Positions 1 through 5,370 are shown, numbered from the stretch's first letter. The stretch is DNA of 8,105 bases from Methanobrevibacter sp. (GCA_031261945.1 JAISIQ010000153.1:1-8105), one strand, 5' to 3'. The notes: generated by a model not told the origin, from the sequence alone. Numbers and translations: made by a program.

Positions 1-428
1 AGCTTTCCTAAAATATGAAGAATATCATTCATTGGAGTTGTCATAGCTAATAATCCTAAAGCAGAAAAAGAAGCCATAACTCTGAAGAATGTATTAAGTC
101 CTAAATTAAGTGCATCTTCTCTAATAGCTATTCCCAAAATACCAGTATCAAATAAAATTGGTCCTGATCCAAAGAAAAAAACCATAAATATACAAGTAAT
201 CACAGCAAAAACAAAAGGTATTGAAATAAACTTAAAATAAAATTTGACAGAGATTTTAGCTATTGTTAGCAAGAAGATTCCTATTATAAAAAATAATAAA
301 ACAGAAACAATTGGTGAATTAGCTATTAAAGCTATTAACAGCAAAATGATAGCTAAAGCTATTTTGATTCTTGAATCCACATCTTTTAGATTATTTGTAT
401 GTGCAATATAATCAATTTCCAATACCAT
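1..428 (-). CDS. cbiQ: CbiQ, energy-coupling (T) transmembrane component of a cobalt ECF transporter, C-terminal part missing
   Basis: CbiQ is the EcfT-type membrane subunit that couples the ATPase CbiO to the substrate-capture subunits CbiM/CbiN for Co2+ uptake. The reading frame is open from the ATG at 428 to the left edge, giving about 142 N-terminal residues. They begin MVLEIDYIAHTNNLKDVD, followed by hydrophobic helices at about 21-37, 40-58 and 68-87. The stretch at 115-132 (FRVMASFSALGLLAMTTP) is the conserved TTP-containing helix of the CbiQ/EcfT family. The cytoplasmic coupling helices with their Ala-Arg motifs would lie beyond the edge. The start is supported by GGTGA (432-436, minus strand) three bases upstream. 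It lies 100 bp downstream of cbiN in the same direction, with a possible internal TATA box in between. Identity is secure from family motif plus context; the missing end prevents judging intactness. Confidence 0.93.
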   Translation of the reverse strand, partial: MVLEIDYIAHTNNLKDVDSRIKIALAIILLLIALIANSPIVSVLLFFIIGIFLLTIAKISVKFYFKFISIPFVFAVITCIFMVFFFGSGPILFDTGILGIAIREDALNLGLNTFFRVMASFSALGLLAMTTPMNDILHILGK

Positions 429-470
429 GGTTCACCAATTAAACTGTTTCTTAAATAATAAAATATTTTT

Positions 471-480
471 CTTATAAATC
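471..480 (-). promoter_or_regulatory. Candidate TATA box for cbiQ inside the cbiN-cbiQ gap
   Basis: On the minus strand this reads GATTTATAAG, close to the methanogen TATA consensus. Initiation about 25 bp downstream would fall near 450, giving a leader of roughly 22 nt before the cbiQ ATG. The 100-bp gap is long for a co-transcribed pair, so a separate or additional promoter for cbiQ and the downstream ATPase gene is plausible. This is inference from spacing only. Confidence 0.35.
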
Positions 481-498
481 ATTCTTTGATTATTATTC

Positions 499-518
499 AA
501 TCTGTTATCCCATAGATT
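499..518 (-). other. Small inverted repeat just after cbiN
   Basis: AATCT at 499-503 pairs with AGATT at 514-518, and two further pairs (one G:T) extend the stem to 7 bp around a 6-nt loop. It lies 10 bp beyond the cbiN stop codon on the sense strand, a place where RNA stem-loops can protect or terminate a transcript. No U-run follows directly on the minus strand, so a simple terminator is not well supported. Confidence 0.25.
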
Positions 519-528
519 TCTCTATTTA

Positions 529-825
529 TTATTCTTTTTTATATTTTGATTCAGCTTTCCAATAACCAAAGAAATAACCTATGATTATAGCCCCAATAGC
601 TGCTTGAACAGCAAAAAGAAGACTTTCAATTTCACCACTTGGTGGTTCCCAGAAAGATTCATACCAAGGCTCATAACCTAATCCTTCGACTACTGCTCCA
701 GCTTCGCCATCAGCCCCGCCAAAATAGCCTTCATCTTCTCCTAATCCAGAATACATTACCATAGGAGCAATAGCTATTATAACTACGAGAATCAATAATA
801 TTATATTAATATTTCTTGTTTTCAT
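529..825 (-). CDS. cbiN: CbiN, small accessory membrane subunit of the cobalt transporter
   Basis: CbiN is a two-helix membrane protein that works with CbiM so that Co2+ can be loaded into the CbiM binding site. The 98-aa product has an N-terminal helix (about 6-26), an acidic Gly-rich extracytoplasmic loop (about 27-50), the family motif YEPWYESFWEPPSGEIESLL (about 51-70) and a second helix (about 71-90) ending in a Lys-rich cytoplasmic tail. Length and motif are typical. Its ATG is one base after the cbiM stop codon, and its ribosome binding site (GGGGAT, 833-838) lies within the last cbiM codons, so translation of the two is probably coupled. A separate cbiN next to cbiM favours cobalt over nickel as substrate, although sequence alone cannot exclude nickel. 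Confidence 0.95.
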   Translation of the reverse strand: MKTRNINIILLILVVIIAIAPMVMYSGLGEDEGYFGGADGEAGAVVEGLGYEPWYESFWEPPSGEIESLLFAVQAAIGAIIIGYFFGYWKAESKYKKE

Positions 826-826
826 C

Positions 827-1531
827 TTAATTATCCCCTACAGACTTATTTTCCATTGGATTTTCATATTTTGGATTAATTACTTTTAACTTATTAAGAA
901 GTTTAGGTTTAAGAGATTTTAAACCATTCCAAATAATTACAGTTAATAATCCTTCAGCTATTGCAAGTGGTATTTGAGTTACTGCAAAAATTCCCATAAA
1001 AACAGTTAATGCTTGAGCAAAAGTTGGTTCTGGAAATGCTAAAGATAATTGAATAGCTGTTGTAACATAAGTTAATAAATTAGCAAAGAATGCTGCAAAG
1101 AAAATAGCTATTGAAGAGTTTATTTTCAAACTTTCATTAGTAAGAGCTTTATAAACTCCCCAACCAACTAATGGACCTATAATACCCATAGAAAATATAT
1201 TCGCACCTAATGTGGTTATTCCTCCATGAGCAAGAAGTAATGCTTGGAAAATCAATACAATAGCTGCAAGAACAGATGCTACTGCAGGACCAAACAATGC
1301 TGCTCCTAACCCATTACCAGTAGGGTGAGAACAACTTCCAGTTACTGACGGTATCTTTAAAGAAGAAAGTATAAACATAAAAGCTCCACTTACAGCGAGT
1401 AAAGCTTTAGATTCAGGAACTTCTTCAGTTATTTTTTTGATTCTAAAAATTCCATATAATACCACAAGAATAGATGGTATAAACCAAATTATACACCATT
1501 CTAATGGTAAAAAGCCTTCCATAATATGCAT
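827..1531 (-). CDS. cbiM: CbiM, substrate-specific membrane component of the cobalt transporter
   Basis: CbiM is the S-component that captures Co2+. In this family the metal is held by the N-terminal segment, where the residue-2 His lies in a metal-binding loop, together with a conserved internal His. The 234-aa protein starts MHIMEGFLPLEWC, the family signature, and carries SLKIPSVTGSCSHPTG (about 57-72) followed by GLGAALFGPAVASVLAAIVL and LLLAHGGITTLGANIFSMG. The rest is hydrophobic, consistent with about seven membrane helices. The ATG at 1531 is preferred because residue 2 must be His and AGGTGATGA lies just upstream (1536-1544). It is the first gene of a minus-strand cbiM-cbiN-cbiQ unit. 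The upstream region holds two TTTATATAT boxes and a perfect 14-bp tandem repeat in the presumed leader. No missing key residue is seen. Confidence 0.96.
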   Translation of the reverse strand: MHIMEGFLPLEWCIIWFIPSILVVLYGIFRIKKITEEVPESKALLAVSGAFMFILSSLKIPSVTGSCSHPTGNGLGAALFGPAVASVLAAIVLIFQALLLAHGGITTLGANIFSMGIIGPLVGWGVYKALTNESLKINSSIAIFFAAFFANLLTYVTTAIQLSLAFPEPTFAQALTVFMGIFAVTQIPLAIAEGLLTVIIWNGLKSLKPKLLNKLKVINPKYENPMENKSVGDN

Positions 1532-1560
1532 TTAATCATCACCTTTTATACCATTATATT

Positions 1561-1588
1561 ATTTTACATTTTTTATTTTACATTTTTT
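1561..1588 (-). repeat. Perfect 14-bp tandem duplication in the cbiM leader
   Basis: ATTTTACATTTTTT occurs twice head to tail (1561-1574 and 1575-1588). On the cbiM sense strand the unit reads AAAAAATGTAAAAT. It lies 30-57 bp before the cbiM start codon, downstream of both candidate TATA boxes, so it would be at or just after the transcription start, where a repressor could block elongation or initiation. The regulatory role is inference. Confidence 0.6.
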
Positions 1589-1621
1589 TCAAGTTAAAAT
1601 GAATTTTATTAAATTTTAATT

Positions 1622-1655
1622 GATATATAAAAATTAGAGAACCTCATATATAAAG
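1622..1655 (-). promoter_or_regulatory. Two candidate TATA boxes for cbiMNQ
   Basis: On the minus strand CTTTATATATGA (about 1644-1655) and TTTTTATATATC (about 1622-1633) both contain TTTATATAT, an excellent match to methanogen TATA boxes. Predicted starts are near 1625 and 1600, giving leaders of about 70-95 nt. Sequence cannot tell which is used; the proximal one places the 14-bp tandem repeat directly after the start site. Confidence 0.5.
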
Positions 1656-1874
1656 CTTACTATTTTTTCAAGTATATTTTAAAAAACTTAAGTTAAGTTT
1701 AATTTTAACTTTACTAAAAAAATTAATAAAAAATAAAAATACGCATATAATAAATTCATATAATGAATACACACATAAAAATACATACCTCAAATACATA
1801 AATAAAAATATATACATAAAACACTCCTAAAAACATTTTTTATAAAAACCAAAAAATATATTAGAAATAGCTTC

Positions 1875-1892
1875 AATATAATTTAATATAAT
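1875..1892 (+). promoter_or_regulatory. Candidate TATA region for pyrF, duplicated
   Basis: AATATAAT occurs at 1875-1882 and again at 1885-1892, a 10-bp period. The second copy, in TTTAATATAATG, lies about 48 bp before the pyrF ATG, so a start near 1912-1915 would give a leader of about 25 nt containing the AAGGA ribosome binding site (1924-1928). It is a weaker TATA match than those facing cbiM. Confidence 0.4.
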
Positions 1893-1936
1893 GAAATAGT
1901 ATCAAAAAAGAAAACATAAAGCAAAGGATTGAAATT

Positions 1937-2584
1937 ATGGATATTAAAAACAATATTATAATAGCTATGGATTTAATGAATATATTAGATTCATATGATG
2001 TACTTGAATCAATTTCAGATTACATAAACACGATAAAAGTAGGTTATCCATTAACATTAGCAGAAGGATTAGATGTAGCTACTACATTTAAAGAAAATTT
2101 TGATTTTAATGTTATTTGTGACTACAAAATAGCAGATATTCCAGAAACAAATGCTAAAATAGCTGACTTAACTTTTAAAGCTGGAGCAGATTATATTATT
2201 TGTCATGGTTTTGTTGGAAAAGATAGTGTAGAAGCATGCCAGAAAAAAGCAGAAGAATATAACAAAGACATATTTCTTTTAACAGAAATGTCACACCCTG
2301 GAGCAAAACAATTCATCCAAGGAATAGCTGATGATATAGCTAAAATGGGAGTTGAAATGGGAATTAAAAATTATGTAGCTCCTTCTACAAGATTAGATAG
2401 ATTGGAAGAAATAAGAGCTATTGTTGGAGATGAATCATTTATAATATCTCCAGGTGTTGGAACTCAAGGAGGAAACCCAAAAGACACTTTAAATTATGCT
2501 GATGCTTTAATCATTGGAAGATCAATATATGAAGCAGAAGATCCAGAATTAGCTATTAAAAACATTATTAATTCAATAAAATAA
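1937..2584 (+). CDS. pyrF: Orotidine 5'-phosphate decarboxylase
   Basis: This enzyme converts OMP to UMP in the last step of de novo pyrimidine synthesis, as a cytoplasmic dimer with a TIM-barrel fold. The 215-aa protein has every active-site element expected from the well-studied Methanothermobacter enzyme, at a constant offset of eight residues: Asp12, Lys34 (in IKVGYPL), the catalytic array Asp62-Lys64-Asp67 (in DYKIADIPETN), Ser119 (in EMSHPGA), Gln177 (in SPGVGTQGG) and the phosphate-binding Arg195 (in IIGRSIY). Length is normal. The ATG at 1937 is supported by AAGGA eight bases upstream. The stop codon is the first of eight consecutive in-frame TAA triplets. It is divergent from cbiM and 218 bp before the DUF5654 gene. 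I see no sign of transfer or damage. Confidence 0.98.
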   Translation: MDIKNNIIIAMDLMNILDSYDVLESISDYINTIKVGYPLTLAEGLDVATTFKENFDFNVICDYKIADIPETNAKIADLTFKAGADYIICHGFVGKDSVEACQKKAEEYNKDIFLLTEMSHPGAKQFIQGIADDIAKMGVEMGIKNYVAPSTRLDRLEEIRAIVGDESFIISPGVGTQGGNPKDTLNYADALIIGRSIYEAEDPELAIKNIINSIK

Positions 2585-2605
2585 TAATAATAATAATAAT
2601 AATAA
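2582..2605 (+). repeat. (TAA)8 microsatellite beginning with the pyrF stop codon
   Basis: Eight uninterrupted TAA units start exactly at the pyrF stop codon and stay in its frame, so the gene ends with eight tandem stops. Replication slippage by whole units could never alter the protein's end. It is followed by TTTTATAATAATC, which may help termination or act as a TATA-like element. Confidence 0.9.
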
Positions 2606-2802
2606 TTTTATAATAATCTTAAAATAATATTAAAATAACAATAAGAAGAATGAATCAATAATACTAATAATAATACTAATAACAAAATTATAATAACAAA
2701 AATAATAATCAAAAAGAAAATAATGAGAATAATGAAAAATAAGATAAAAATAAAAACCAAAAATAATTTTTTAAAAAAAAAATAAAAATAAAAGGTGAAA
2801 AT
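2606..2802 (+). other. A-rich intergenic spacer between pyrF and the DUF5654 gene
   Basis: The spacer is strongly biased to A over T on the plus strand and consists largely of AAT/AAC/AAG triplet-like runs. It contains a 12-bp near-tandem repeat (ATACTAATAA at 2661-2670 and 2673-2682). The only TATA-like element I see is TTTATAAT at 2607-2614, which would give a leader of about 165 nt; no closer one is evident. No coding or structured RNA element is recognised. Confidence 0.5.
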
Positions 2803-3051
2803 ATGGCAGATAGTGTGAAAGTTCAGATGTTAAAAACAATGGCAACTTTAATGACAACTGCATTTGCATTTATTGCGGGTTTAGCTTGGAATGGAGCTAT
2901 TCAAGCAGTGATAAATGATTTTTTAAAAGCAGGATCAGCTACAACCGGATTAGTTATATATGCAATCTTGGTTACAATAATTGCAGTAATTGTAACAGTA
3001 TTTATTGGAAGATCTCTTGGAAAAATGGGAATAGAATTAGATGATGATTAA
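2803..3051 (+). CDS. DUF5654 family small membrane protein
   Basis: The 82-aa product matches my recollection of the archaeal DUF5654 family: a short N-terminal amphipathic start (MADSVKVQMLKTM), a first membrane helix with the characteristic FAFIAGLAWNGAIQ stretch (about 12-36), a short loop at 41-47, a second helix (about 48-69) and an acidic C-terminus (ELDDD). The function of the family is unknown; members are small two-helix integral membrane proteins common in archaea. The ATG is well placed behind AGGTGA (2793-2798, four-base spacing). It follows pyrF on the same strand, but the 218-bp gap argues against tight coupling. Downstream is a T-rich tandem repeat that could end the transcript. 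Confidence 0.85.
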   Translation: MADSVKVQMLKTMATLMTTAFAFIAGLAWNGAIQAVINDFLKAGSATTGLVIYAILVTIIAVIVTVFIGRSLGKMGIELDDD

Positions 3052-3060
3052 AATCATACA

Positions 3061-3100
3061 TTACTCTTAATTTCTATTCTTAATTTCTATTTTTAATTTC
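3061..3100 (+). terminator. T-rich tandem-repeat terminator candidate after the DUF5654 gene
   Basis: CTTAATTTCTATT occurs twice head to tail (3066-3078, 3079-3091), with a partial third copy to 3100. The stretch is almost pure pyrimidine-plus-A on the sense strand with repeated T-runs, as expected of archaeal U-rich termination signals, and starts 10 bp after the stop codon. The duplication would provide several termination windows. Confidence 0.5.
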
Positions 3101-3110
3101 AGGACATTAT

Positions 3111-3126
3111 TTTCAAAAATTTGAAA
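3111..3126. repeat. Inverted repeat between convergent genes
   Basis: TTTCAAA (3111-3117) and TTTGAAA (3120-3126) form a perfect 7-bp inverted repeat with a 2-bp centre. On the minus strand it is preceded by a T-run (ATCATTTTTTC), so the area may contribute to termination from both sides. With so small a loop it is more likely a protein-binding palindrome or a chance element than an RNA hairpin. Confidence 0.3.
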
Positions 3127-3169
3127 GAAAAAATGATTATTTTACACAATTAATTAAAATGAAAGCCCA

Positions 3170-3191
3170 GATTATTGAATTAACAATAATC
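3170..3191 (-). terminator. Stem-loop spanning the stop codon of the 188-aa membrane protein gene
   Basis: GATTATTG (3170-3177) pairs perfectly with CAATAATC (3184-3191), an 8-bp stem with a 6-nt loop. On the minus strand the upstream arm encodes the last residues (Asp-Tyr-Cys) and the stop codon TAA starts the loop. T-rich sequence (CTTTCATTTTAATT) follows some 10 bases later. A terminator or 3'-end-protecting hairpin is plausible; the stem is only 25 percent GC. Confidence 0.4.
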
Positions 3192-3746
3192 AAATAATCT
3201 TCTAGCTATTTCATAAAATATTTCAAACAATAAAAAGTAAACAAATGTAGAAATACTTAAAAAATCAATATTAATAATTGAAAATCCAGTAAAAGATTGA
3301 TAAATTCCTAAAATAGCTAAAATCAAAATAGCTATTTTCATTGTAAATCTATAATCAAAAAATGTCTTTAAAAAATTACTTTTTTTATAAATATATTCAT
3401 TATCATTACCAATTTCATCAATAAAAGCAGAAATAACACAAATAGCTAAAGTAGCTATGCTTAACTCAGGAATTCCCCAAATAAAAATTAAAATTAAAAA
3501 AATAGCTAAAGTAGCTATATGATGAATTCCATCAATTTTTAAAGATAATAATGACCCGAGTAAAATAGCTATAAAAATATAAGCAGCATCAATGTTATGA
3601 CTTGCTAAAAATGCACAAATTATCCCACAAGCTATTCCTATTACAATAGCTATTAACTTATTTGATTTCTCATCATATTCATCATCAGAAAATTTCATTA
3701 AAAAACCTGATAAGGAATATAAAATAGCTATTATAAGTGAATTCAT
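3180..3746 (-). CDS. Multi-pass membrane protein of unknown function
   Basis: I do not recognise a named family. The 188-aa protein has six or seven hydrophobic helices (about 2-18, 31-48, 53-70, 75-92, 93-109, 136-153 and 162-182). Charged residues cluster at loop positions in ways that look functional: KFSDDEYDEKSN (18-29), a second Asp-rich loop FIDEIGND (108-115), FFDYR (129-133) and FEIFYEIARR (174-183). Acidic clusters next to helices can bind metal or a phosphorylated substrate, but no known enzyme signature (for example the CDP-alcohol or UbiA motifs) is matched. The ATG at 3746 follows TGAGGA at a 7-base spacing. It lies 62 bp after dys on the same strand, so co-transcription is possible. 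Internal helices repeat the peptide IATLAI, encoded by a repeated 18-bp DNA word (3441-3458 and 3501-3518). It contains three copies of the AATAGCTATT palindrome. Confidence 0.8.
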   Translation of the reverse strand: MNSLIIAILYSLSGFLMKFSDDEYDEKSNKLIAIVIGIACGIICAFLASHNIDAAYIFIAILLGSLLSLKIDGIHHIATLAIFLILIFIWGIPELSIATLAICVISAFIDEIGNDNEYIYKKSNFLKTFFDYRFTMKIAILILAILGIYQSFTGFSIINIDFLSISTFVYFLLFEIFYEIARRLFDYC

Positions 3747-3760
3747 TTCTTTTCCTCATT

Positions 3761-3778
3761 AAATAATACAAATAATAC
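3761..3778. repeat. 9-bp tandem duplication upstream of the membrane protein gene
   Basis: AAATAATAC occurs twice head to tail (3761-3769, 3770-3778), and a degenerate third copy follows. It lies just upstream of the ribosome binding site of the 188-aa gene, in the 62-bp gap after dys. Given the AT-richness this one alone would be unremarkable; it counts as part of the window-wide pattern. Confidence 0.5.
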
Positions 3779-3808
3779 TAATAATCTAATATAATATTAT
3801 AATTTATA

Positions 3809-4786
3809 TTATAATCTATTTTCAATAGCTATTTTATCTAATGCCCCAGCATAAATTAATGGAAAAATAACTGTAACATCTCCAACAACTGAAACCAAAT
3901 TAGAACCACATTTTGCTTTTGACCATGATTTTGCTTCCTCAAGAGAAGCTCCACTTAAACTTCCTGATTCTGGCCTATCCATAGTAATTTGAATAGCTGA
4001 ATCAACTCCTCCTTTTAAAAGATTAGAAGCAAGAAGATAATGTTTAGGAAGACCTCCACCTAAAATAATTCCTCCAACACGTTCTGATTCAAAAACAATA
4101 TCTGAAAGATCATGCATATCAGCTATTACATCAAGAACAAGATTATTTTCTTGTGTAAACATAAATAGCTGTAATCCTAACATACTATCAATGATTCCCG
4201 GAGCAAATATTGGAATATGATTATCTGCAGCTATTTTTAATATGGAATTTTCATCATCAATCATAGTTCCTATTTCATATAAAAAATCAGTGACTGAGAT
4301 AATATTTGATTTATTTGATTTATTTTTATTATTATTAATTTCAGAAATAGCTATTTTCTTTGTGATTTCCTCAAAAATAGCTATTATTTTATCTTCAAAA
4401 ATTTCAAAATCCTCAGATTTTGTATAAATATCCCCAATTCTTCCCATACCTGCACTATTTAGTTCTTCATCATCAAAACCATAATTTTTATAATGATTTC
4501 CACCAAAAGCTTCAAGAAGATCATGAGTTATATTAGCCCCACTAGTAATTAAAACATCAATTTCATTGTTTTTTAGCATATTAGCTATTATATTACGGAG
4601 CCCTCCGGGAATTAAAGGTCCAGCTATACTCATAAATACTCTCATATCTTTATCTTCAAGAATATCTGCTAATTGCTGAGTTGCTTTTCCAACTTTTCCT
4701 GCTCCTAAAACACCTGAATTTGAAAATTCATCTATTAATTGGCTTATTTTCATATTTTTTTTGATGTTAATCTGATTTACATTCAT
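3809..4786 (-). CDS. dys: Deoxyhypusine synthase
   Basis: This NAD-dependent enzyme moves the aminobutyl group of spermidine to one lysine of archaeal aIF5A, the first step of hypusine formation. Numbered from the ATG at 4786 (325 aa), it shows GAGKVGKA (28-35), GPLIPGGLRN (56-65), SGANITHDLLEAFG (82-95), the segment HYKNYGFDDEEL (98-109), PIFAPGIIDSMLGLQ (192-206), GGGLPKH with the catalytic Lys248, and GSLSGASLEEAKSWSK (275-290), equivalent to the eukaryotic NAD-site SxSGAxPxEAxSW motif. An Asn/Lys/Ser-rich stretch (about 150-162) is an insertion encoded by slippage-prone AAT/AAATC repeats. A GTG nine bases upstream (4795) would add three residues, and Met12 is a further option; none has a strong Shine-Dalgarno. 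The nearby TATA box suggests a very short leader. Confidence 0.95.
   Translation of the reverse strand: MNVNQINIKKNMKISQLIDEFSNSGVLGAGKVGKATQQLADILEDKDMRVFMSIAGPLIPGGLRNIIANMLKNNEIDVLITSGANITHDLLEAFGGNHYKNYGFDDEELNSAGMGRIGDIYTKSEDFEIFEDKIIAIFEEITKKIAISEINNNKNKSNKSNIISVTDFLYEIGTMIDDENSILKIAADNHIPIFAPGIIDSMLGLQLFMFTQENNLVLDVIADMHDLSDIVFESERVGGIILGGGLPKHYLLASNLLKGGVDSAIQITMDRPESGSLSGASLEEAKSWSKAKCGSNLVSVVGDVTVIFPLIYAGALDKIAIENRL
4308..4340 (-). repeat. Slippage-prone repeats inside dys
   Basis: Within the dys coding region GATTTATTT is duplicated head to tail (4308-4316, 4317-4325) and is followed by an ATT triplet run. Translated on the minus strand this gives the Asn/Lys/Ser-rich stretch that interrupts the otherwise conserved enzyme. 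All units are multiples of three, so expansion keeps the frame. Confidence 0.65.
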
Positions 4787-4823
4787 AATAAACACTAAAA
4801 TACTTGTAAATTCTATTAAAAGA

Positions 4824-4839
4824 ATTATAAATAGCTATT
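4824..4839 (-). promoter_or_regulatory. Candidate dys promoter: TATA box overlapping an AATAGCTATT palindrome
   Basis: On the minus strand this reads AATAGCTATTTATAATTC: the palindrome (4830-4839) runs straight into the TATA box TATTTATAAT. Initiation about 25 bp downstream would be near 4800, leaving about 15 nt of leader before the ATG at 4786, which fits the absence of a clear ribosome binding site. It is one of only two intergenic copies of the palindrome. Confidence 0.45.
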
Positions 4840-4872
4840 AAATAATAAGTTAGATATTATATTAACAATGCT

Positions 4873-4902
4873 CTATAAAAGTTATATCTATAAAAGTTAT
4901 AT
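4873..4902. repeat. Perfect 15-bp tandem duplication upstream of dys
   Basis: CTATAAAAGTTATAT is present twice head to tail (4873-4887, 4888-4902). On the dys strand each unit contains TTTTATAG, itself TATA-like, about 90-115 bp before the dys start. It might be a duplicated promoter element or an upstream regulator site. The neighbouring 4903-4970 stretch is nearly pure A/T with period-like TATATTTTATT runs and no gene. Confidence 0.55.
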
Positions 4903-4973
4903 ATTATATAATTTTATTTATATTTTATTTTTATATTTTATTAATTATATTTTATTTAATAAAATTTTCTATT

Positions 4974-5315
4974 TTAAAATTCAATTTTATATCTAATTTC
5001 ATCATAAGAAGGAGCACAACAAGAGCTAATATGAGAAGATGAAATTTCATAAGATTTATAATTATTAAAAAGAGATTCAAGTTCAGATAAAATAACATCT
5101 AATTTATTTTCTTCATAAATTCTAATAGTAGCTATTAATAAATGATTTCCAGATAAAATAGGTTTAATATTGTTTTTATTTAATATATCAACTATTTTTT
5201 CTTCTAGCATTGATGTATTTAATTTATTTACTGTTTCTAATTTAGATAATTTATCTAATTTATCATTTTCAGTTTTAATTTCATTTCCAATATTATTTAT
5301 ATTTTTATTTTTCAT
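4974..5315 (-). CDS. Small protein of unknown function with a C-terminal Cys-Cys motif
   Basis: I do not recognise this 113-aa protein. Residues 1-35 are Asn/Lys/Leu-rich and low-complexity. From about Met36 the sequence looks like a compact alpha/beta domain: helix MLEEKIVDILNKNN, a strand around KPILSGNHLLIATIRIY, helix KLDVILSELESLFNNYK, then SYEISSSHISSCCAPSYDEI and a final strand RYKIEF. Adjacent Cys99-Cys100 with His95 could bind metal or be redox-active; this is inference. The start is uncertain: neither the ATG at 5315 nor the one at 5210 (Met36, 78 aa) has a clear ribosome binding site. A perfect 16-bp tandem repeat fills the sequence just upstream of 5315, and the DNA around Met36 is duplicated, inverted, at about 6630-6672. 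It sits between the HTH-CBS gene and dys in the same direction. Confidence 0.65.
   Translation of the reverse strand: MKNKNINNIGNEIKTENDKLDKLSKLETVNKLNTSMLEEKIVDILNKNNIKPILSGNHLLIATIRIYEENKLDVILSELESLFNNYKSYEISSSHISSCCAPSYDEIRYKIEF
5195..5237 (-). repeat. Inverted duplication, copy within the small Cys-Cys gene
   Basis: The minus strand of 5195-5228 matches the plus strand of 6639-6672 over 34 bases with one mismatch (A versus G at the base before CATCAATGC), including an exact 21-base run that covers the Met36 ATG and the following Leu-Glu-Glu-Lys codons. Allowing one inserted and one deleted base extends the match to about 43 bases (to 5237). This cannot be chance even in AT-rich DNA. Confidence 0.85.
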
Positions 5316-5316
5316 A

Positions 5317-5348
5317 TTTTAATACATCTTATTTTTAATACATCTTAT
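5317..5348. repeat. Perfect 16-bp tandem duplication before the small Cys-Cys gene
   Basis: TTTTAATACATCTTAT is present twice head to tail (5317-5332, 5333-5348), ending one base from the ATG at 5315. With the TATA-like GTATTATAAA (5371-5380, minus strand) upstream, transcription would start near 5350, so the leader RNA would be almost exactly the two repeat units. Each unit on the sense strand contains AAGATG, a weak ribosome-binding-like element. Confidence 0.65.
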
Positions 5349-5370
5349 AATAATTATTATAATAAATATG

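Larger units (their letters stand above)
1532..1936. promoter_or_regulatory. Divergent promoter region between cbiM and pyrF
   Basis: This 405-bp very AT-rich region separates two genes transcribed outward; no coding frame or GC-rich RNA gene is visible. From left to right it holds: a perfect 14-bp tandem repeat (1561-1588); AAGTTAA (1591-1597); two TTTATATAT-like boxes facing cbiM (about 1622-1633 and 1646-1655); a perfect palindrome AACTTAAGTT (1685-1694) overlapping an AAGTTAA/TTAACTT inverted pair (1690-1696, 1705-1711); ATTCAT-ATA-ATGAAT (1754-1768); four ATACAyA heptamers (1768-1818); and a TATA-like AATATAAT pair facing pyrF (1875-1892). The number of symmetrical elements suggests at least one operator, perhaps a metal-responsive one for cbiM, but no known binding site was recognised. 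Confidence 0.6.

Noticed and set aside
1536..1544. AGGTGATGA on the minus strand resembles a C-box of a C/D guide RNA
   Set aside because: It is the cbiM ribosome binding site, and no matching D-box or guide arrangement was found nearby.
1532..1936. Riboswitch or structured RNA upstream of cbiM
   Set aside because: No GC-rich or strongly paired segment is present; the region is made of short AT-rich repeats and small palindromes.
3441..3518. 18-bp direct repeat 60 bp apart in the membrane protein gene
   Set aside because: It encodes the same hydrophobic peptide IATLAI in two helices and is built of the common AATAGCT word; it is explained by helix composition and the general excess of that word rather than a separate element.
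4242..4427. Plus-strand open frame of 61 codons inside dys
   Set aside because: It is antisense to the well-conserved dys gene, has no ribosome binding site, and its Ile/Ser-rich product is what the complement of such codons gives.
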